Positions 60,781 to 64,000 of a stretch of 64,000 nucleotides of DNA are shown here, piece after piece (the stretch's first letter is position 1; each line of letters opens with the position of its first letter). The stretch is from Chloroflexota bacterium. GTDB lineage: Bacteria > Chloroflexota > UBA11872. The notes under the pieces are model-generated. The model did no database searches. It had not been told where the DNA came from and was given only the letters and a program-made list of their open reading frames with translations. The DNA is taken from the NCBI GenBank assembly GCA_022826485.1, contig JAJDUU010000005.1, forward strand, positions 1 to 64,000. Direction: 5' to 3'. The position numbers and the translations under genes are program-made.

Positions 60781-62358
60781 ATGACCGACTCGGCGACGCC
60801 TGCATTTCAAGCGCTCTACAACCGCTATCGGCCGCAGCGGTTCGGCGAGCTTGTGGGCCAGACGCACGTGGTGCGCGTGTTGCAGAACGCCCTGGCGCAC
60901 AACCGCCTGAGCCACGCCTACCTGTTTTCGGGCGAGCGCGGCACCGGCAAGACCACCGCCGCGCGGCTGCTGGCGAAGGCGGTGAATTGTCGCGAGGGCG
61001 TGCAGCCCGAACCCTGCGCCGTCTGCGACCACTGCCGCGAGATCGCCGCCGGCGCCTTCGTGGACCTCGTCGAAATGGACGCGGCCTCGCACAGCAGCGT
61101 GGACGACGTGCGCCTGCTGCGTGAGCAAACCCAGTTCGCGCCCGCCGGGGGACGCTACAAGGTCTACATCATCGACGAGATCCACCAGCTATCCGCCTCG
61201 GCGAAAGACGCCTTGCTCAAGACGCTGGAGGAGCCGCCGGCCCGCACGCTGTTCGTGCTGGCCACCACCGAGCCGCATCGGGTGCCCCTCACGATTCGCT
61301 CGCGCTGCCAGCACTTGACGTTCCGGCGCATCGGGACCGTCGAGCTGGTCGATCAGCTCCGCAGCGTGGCGGAAGCCGAGGGCACCTCAGTCGATGAGTT
61401 GGCGCTGGCCGTGCTCGCCCGCAGCGCGGGCGGCAGCCTGCGTGACGCGATCTCGCTGCTGGACCAGGCGCTCGCGTTCGCCCAGGACAAGGTCACGCTG
61501 GACGACGTCAACGGCATGCTCGGTCTGACCGGGCGCGCGGCGGTGCTCGCGCTGGGGGAGGCGATTGCGTCCGGTGACGCGGCCGCGGGCCTCGGCGCCA
61601 TCGAGCAGGCCATGGCCGACGGCAACAGCCCGGGCACGCTGCGCGCGCAGGTCGTCGATCTGCTGCGCGACGTGCTGTTGCTGAGCGCGGGGGCGTCGGA
61701 GGCCGGCCCCGGCAGAGACGATCCGGAAACCGAGGCGCTCGCGCGCCGCATATCCATCGGCCAGGTCGTCCAGGCGCTGGAGGTCTTCGCCGAACCCGAT
61801 CCGCCCTCGCGGGAGGCCGGCGATCCCATCCTCGATCTCGAGTTGGCGTTTGCCCGCGCCGTCTTGCGCGTGCACGGCGATGCCGTCTCGACCGCTCAAC
61901 CACCGCCGGCGCCCGCCAAGCCTGCCCCGCCGCCCCAGACGTCCCGGGCCCAGGTCGCTGCCCCGGCTGCCCCAAGCTCGGGCGAGGTGACGCTCGAGAC
62001 GATCAAGGCGCGCGCGCCGGAGTGGATCGGCGCCGTCCGCGAGGCTTCGCGCATGCTGGCGCCCTATGCCGAGCAGGGTGAGGTCCTGTCCCTCGCCGGC
62101 GACGTGGTCACCATCGGCTACCGAGGCCAGCTGCCATTCGAGCGGATGGAGCAGCCGCAGTCGCGGCAACTCCTGGCCGAGGCGCTGTCGCGGACGTTCG
62201 GGACTGAGTTGCGCGTGCGCAATCGACTCCAGCGCGATGCCGCGCCTGCCCGCCGCCCATCGCCGAAGGCCGCGTCAAGCAGTGACCCTGTGGTCCGTGT
62301 TGCAATGAAGGAATATGGGGCTCAGCCGATTGACGCTGAACTCACCGAAGGAGCCTAG
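60781..62358 (+). CDS. dnaX: DNA polymerase III subunit gamma/tau
   Basis: This 525-residue clamp-loader ATPase has Walker A GERGTGKTT (51-59), zinc-finger Cys residues at 70, 79, 82 and 85, Walker B YIIDEIH, the sensor-1 region LFVLATTEPHRV and SRC motif SRCQH. A Pro/Ala linker near 370-400 precedes a C-terminal polymerase-binding domain. The frame shows no obvious slippery A-run for a separate gamma form. It is the first gene of dnaX-ybaB-recR, with 35 bp to the SRP RNA. Confidence 0.97.
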   Translation: MTDSATPAFQALYNRYRPQRFGELVGQTHVVRVLQNALAHNRLSHAYLFSGERGTGKTTAARLLAKAVNCREGVQPEPCAVCDHCREIAAGAFVDLVEMDAASHSSVDDVRLLREQTQFAPAGGRYKVYIIDEIHQLSASAKDALLKTLEEPPARTLFVLATTEPHRVPLTIRSRCQHLTFRRIGTVELVDQLRSVAEAEGTSVDELALAVLARSAGGSLRDAISLLDQALAFAQDKVTLDDVNGMLGLTGRAAVLALGEAIASGDAAAGLGAIEQAMADGNSPGTLRAQVVDLLRDVLLLSAGASEAGPGRDDPETEALARRISIGQVVQALEVFAEPDPPSREAGDPILDLELAFARAVLRVHGDAVSTAQPPPAPAKPAPPPQTSRAQVAAPAAPSSGEVTLETIKARAPEWIGAVREASRMLAPYAEQGEVLSLAGDVVTIGYRGQLPFERMEQPQSRQLLAEALSRTFGTELRVRNRLQRDAAPARRPSPKAASSSDPVVRVAMKEYGAQPIDAELTEGA

Positions 62359-62361
62359 CCG

Positions 62362-62658
62362 GTGTCCATGAAGATGATGCGGCAGCTGCAGCGACAGATG
62401 GAGAAGACGCAAGAGGAGTTGCGGACCGCCACGCTGGAAGTCACCTCCGGCGGCGGCGCGGTCACGATCGTCATAACCGGCGACCAGCACATCGAGTCCA
62501 TCGCCATCGATCCGGCGGCCATCGACCCCGACGACCCGGAGCTGCTCGGAGACTTGGTGACGGCTGCCGTGAACGAGGCCATCGACCAGTCGCAGGACCT
62601 CGCCAAGCGCAAGCTCGGCGCGCTGACCGGCGGGCTCAACATTCCGGGGCTCACGTAG
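62362..62658 (+). CDS. ybaB: YbaB/EbfC nucleoid-associated protein
   Basis: This 98-residue protein reads SMKMMRQLQRQMEKTQEEL, then a beta-rich middle (GGGAVTIVITGDQHIESIAID) and DLVTAAVNEAIDQSQ, the YbaB pattern. It binds DNA as a dimer. Start is GTG 62362, 3 bp after the dnaX stop, or ATG 62368. Conserved between dnaX and recR. Confidence 0.95.
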   Translation: MSMKMMRQLQRQMEKTQEELRTATLEVTSGGGAVTIVITGDQHIESIAIDPAAIDPDDPELLGDLVTAAVNEAIDQSQDLAKRKLGALTGGLNIPGLT

Positions 62659-62661
62659 GGC

Positions 62662-63288
62662 GTGCCCGACCCGGTTCCACGGCCGATCACGCGCCTCATC
62701 GAGGAGTTCGGCCGGCTGCCCACGATTGGTCCCAAGACGGCGCAGCGCCTGGCCTTCTTCTTGCTGCGCGCGCCCGCCACGCAGGTATCGGCGCTGGGCG
62801 CCGCCGTCAGCGGCCTGCGCGAGCACGTGGTCAGCTGCACGCGGTGCGGGAACTACGCCGACCAGGATCCCTGCGCCATCTGCCGCGACCCTACTCGCGA
62901 TCAGCAACTCCTGTGCGTGGTCGAGGACCCGCTCGATCTGCTGGCCATCGAGCGGTCTGGAGGCTTCAACGGCGTCTATCACGTGCTGCACGGGGTCATC
63001 GCGCCGTTGGACGGCGTGGGTCCCGATGAGCTCAACCTTCCCGCTCTGGCCGAGCGCGTGCGGCGCGAGGGGCTGCGCGAGGTGATCGTCGCGACGAACG
63101 CCAGCATCGAAGGCGACGCCACGGCGGCCTACATCAACGGCCTGCTGGACACGGATTCGCTGCCGGTCACGCGGCTGGCGCGGGGACTCGCCCGCGGCGG
63201 CGACATTGAATACGTTGATGCGGCCACCATCGCCATGGCGCTCGAGGGACGCAGCCGGGTCGCCGATGAGCTCCCGAACGGCCTCTGA
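62662..63288 (+). CDS. recR: Recombination mediator RecR
   Basis: This 208-residue protein of the RecF pathway has a helix-hairpin-helix start (LPTIGPKTAQRLAFFLL), a zinc finger C-x2-C ... C-x2-C (CTRCGNYADQDPCAICRD), a Toprim domain (LLCVVEDPLDLLAIERSG) and a C-terminal dimer strand. Start is GTG 62662, 3 bp after ybaB. It loads RecA at gaps with RecO. Confidence 0.96.
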   Translation: MPDPVPRPITRLIEEFGRLPTIGPKTAQRLAFFLLRAPATQVSALGAAVSGLREHVVSCTRCGNYADQDPCAICRDPTRDQQLLCVVEDPLDLLAIERSGGFNGVYHVLHGVIAPLDGVGPDELNLPALAERVRREGLREVIVATNASIEGDATAAYINGLLDTDSLPVTRLARGLARGGDIEYVDAATIAMALEGRSRVADELPNGL

Positions 63289-63988
63289 GACGACGGCCCG
63301 GCTCCACTGGTTGGGCCACGCGTGCTTTCTGCTGCGCAGCCCCGCGGGCGTGCATGTGCTGATCGACCCGCTCAACGACGCCCTTGGCTATCCGCTGCCG
63401 CCACTACCCGACATCGACCTGGTGCTGCTCAGCCACGAGCATGCCGATCACGCCAACGTGGGGCTGGCGCCCGGACGGCCCAAAGTCGTCCGAGGCGCGA
63501 GCGCCGACGTGTGGCACGCAGCCGAGGTTCAGCTTGGCGATGTGACCGCGACGGTGATCGCCGGCGCCTATCACGACGAGGTGCAGGGGGCCGCCCGCGG
63601 GCGCACGGCGTTGCTCTCGATCGCCGTGGGCGGTGTCCGTCTCTTGCACCTCGGAGACCTCGGGCACGTCCTAGATGCCAATCTCATCGCGCAGACCTGG
63701 GCCCACGACATCGCGTGCGTTCCCGTCGGCGGCCATTTCACTCTCGATGGCATCGGGGCGGCGGAGGTCATCGACCAGATCGCCCCACGGGTCGCCATCC
63801 CGATGCACTTTCGCCCGACGGAAGTCGAGATGCCGCTTCCGATCAGCACGCTGGAGGACAGCGGCTTCTTGACCGGCCGCACCGTGCGGCGCGTGGCCAC
63901 GTCTGAACTCGATCTCGCGCCGGACCTCTTGCCACACAGCCTCGAAGTTACGGTCCTGGAGCCGCCGACTCCTCCAGCGCCCGCGTGA
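63266..63988 (+). CDS. MBL-fold metal-dependent hydrolase
   Basis: This 240-residue metallo-beta-lactamase-fold protein has TARLHWLGHACFLLRS, HEHADH (the HxHxDH motif), GGHFTLDG and IPMHFRPTE, as in UPF0173/UlaG-like hydrolases. The start is ATG 63266, giving a 23-bp overlap with recR, so the gene is likely coupled to it. The substrate is unknown. The remaining 12 bp to the window end hold no further call. Confidence 0.85.
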   Translation: MSSRTASETTARLHWLGHACFLLRSPAGVHVLIDPLNDALGYPLPPLPDIDLVLLSHEHADHANVGLAPGRPKVVRGASADVWHAAEVQLGDVTATVIAGAYHDEVQGAARGRTALLSIAVGGVRLLHLGDLGHVLDANLIAQTWAHDIACVPVGGHFTLDGIGAAEVIDQIAPRVAIPMHFRPTEVEMPLPISTLEDSGFLTGRTVRRVATSELDLAPDLLPHSLEVTVLEPPTPPAPA

Positions 63989-64000
63989 ACAGGCCGGTGA

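Overview
Kind of organism. The window is a compact, GC-rich chromosome segment; sampled lines run near 68% GC right of about 5.5 kb. Its lipoproteins carry the Chloroflexota hallmark of a lipobox Cys followed by a charged stalk of repeated valine/glutamate/lysine units (PstS and the second iron-binding protein). Together with the hopanoid-type glycosyltransferase, the archaeal-type phosphoglycerate mutase and the absence of outer-membrane genes, this suggests an uncultured member of Chloroflexota, perhaps near SAR202 or sponge-associated lineages. That placement is inference; no 16S gene is present.

Layout. (1) 1-5.3 kb: three tightly packed plus-strand genes of lower GC (about 50% in a sampled line): a TerB-N/TerB/TerB-C protein whose frame is open to the left edge, a BrxC/BrxD-type P-loop ATPase and an Lhr/BrxHI-like helicase. 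They look like part of a DNA-processing or anti-phage island cut by the window edge. (2) 5.6-14 kb: gltX, a GNAT acetyltransferase, a small conserved protein flanked by direct repeats, a membrane protein, a dehydrogenase, a TIM-barrel isomerase and HpnB, with two intergenic zones full of inverted-repeat elements. (3) 14-21.5 kb: a complete minus-strand phosphate regulon phoB-phoR-pstS-pstC-pstA-pstB-phoU with arsC at its end and an 11-bp-periodic Pho-box-like array before pstS. (4) 21.5-31.2 kb: scattered metabolic oxidoreductases, a ThDP enzyme, and a MacAB-like efflux operon whose adaptor carries about 18-19 copies of a 33-residue repeat. (5) 31.4-39.2 kb: tRNA-Pro(GGG), a glycosyltransferase, a RecB-like nuclease, secG, and a minus-strand acid-sugar operon (alpha/beta hydrolase, FAH-family enzyme, LarA-like protein, DUF1537 kinase, PdxA-like dehydrogenase). 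(6) 39.3-44 kb: small membrane proteins and a DUF58/transglutaminase-like pair in which the transglutaminase has lost its Cys. (7) 44-52.8 kb: two tRNA-Ser genes, an amidohydrolase, mnmA, two glycosyltransferases, an isomerase, selA, apgM and a cysteine synthase. (8) 53-57.1 kb: an iron(III)-type ABC importer with two tandem binding proteins, each preceded by the same palindromic operator. (9) 57.2-64 kb: a DegT aminotransferase, a hydrolase, a threonine aldolase, a large-type SRP RNA and the dnaX-ybaB-recR cluster followed by an MBL-fold hydrolase.

How the genes work together. The clearest functional units are phosphate sensing and uptake with arsenate detoxification, iron uptake under a shared operator, a plausible four-carbon sugar-acid catabolic route, and the replication/repair cluster behind the SRP RNA. 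Genes are packed with many 1-4 bp stop/start overlaps and several convergent 3' overlaps, as in a streamlined genome.
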